From NCBI GenBank assembly GCA_003453735.1, contig DMNE01000478.1:14124-20336 (forward strand): a stretch of 6,213 bases of DNA, read 5' to 3'. This DNA comes from Nitrospiraceae bacterium. Lineage in GTDB: Bacteria > Nitrospirota > Thermodesulfovibrionia > Thermodesulfovibrionales > UBA9159. Below, in pieces: positions 6,092 through 6,213 of this stretch; position 1 is the stretch's first letter, and each line of letters opens with the position of its first letter. The notes under the pieces were generated by a model. It ran no database searches and was not told the DNA's origin. It was given only the letters and a program-made list of their open reading frames with translations. A program made the position numbers and the translations under genes.

Positions 6092-6213
6092 ATGGACATG
6101 TATAGAAGGAGACACATCTTGCTTATCTTAATAGTGGCGCTGGTTTGTTCATTGTCCATCCTGTGTTCTCCATCGATCCTCGTTATCTCCTCTTTTGCCG
6201 AGCAGAAAGAAGA
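6092..6213 (+). CDS. gspD: Probable secretin GspD, N-terminal fragment (3' partial)
   Basis: Only the first 40 or so codons are in the window. They encode a basic start (YRRRH) and a long hydrophobic stretch, ending at SSFA before EQKE, which fits a Sec signal peptide cleaved after Ala. No lipobox is evident: the Cys residues are preceded by Val or Leu. An exported protein immediately after gspC is expected to be the outer-membrane secretin GspD, since gspC-gspD is the standard order. The identity therefore rests on position and the signal peptide, not on secretin domains. GAGGG at 6085-6089 precedes the ATG at 6092 by 2-3 nt but an in-frame ATG at 6098 by about 9 nt, so the latter may be the true start; a GTG at 6083 is also in frame. 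Confidence 0.65.
   Translation, partial: MDMYRRRHILLILIVALVCSLSILCSPSILVISSFAEQKE

Overview
The window reads as ordinary chromosome of a Gram-negative, probably anaerobic bacterium. A type II secretion gene pair implies an outer membrane. An iron-sulfur flavoprotein with a cysteine-rich ferredoxin tail suggests low-potential electron metabolism of the kind common in Desulfobacterota- or Nitrospirota-like lineages. That placement is inference from gene content only. No RNA genes, CRISPR arrays, insertion sequences or phage genes are visible.

Layout: (1) Bases 2-1246 (+) hold the 3' part of a GltD-like FAD/NAD(P)H oxidoreductase with N-terminal cluster cysteines and a C-terminal ferredoxin domain; its 5' end lies outside the window. 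(2) Bases 1310-1789 (-) encode a hotdog-fold acyl-CoA thioesterase, convergent with gene 1 and driven by a good extended -10 promoter. (3) Bases 1969-2595 (+) encode a class I SAM-dependent O-methyltransferase of the YrrM/TrmR-like family, divergent from the thioesterase. (4) A three-gene minus-strand unit runs from 5061 down to 2607: an MFS transporter, a small DUF2007 protein starting 1 nt after the transporter's stop codon, and a TIGR01777-type NAD(P)-dependent epimerase/SDR protein. It converges on the methyltransferase with an 11-nt gap. (5) From 5210 (+), gspC and the first ~40 codons of a likely gspD begin a type II secretion operon running off the right edge.

The genes do not form one pathway; they look like several small neighbouring transcription units. 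I see no convincing undescribed system. The strongest unexplained signals are non-coding. A perfect 18-bp palindrome sits exactly across the gspC start codon. A perfect 7-bp hairpin lies just upstream of the GTG start of the SDR gene. The divergent 5062-5209 region appears to give very short leaders without recognisable Shine-Dalgarno sequences to both flanking genes.
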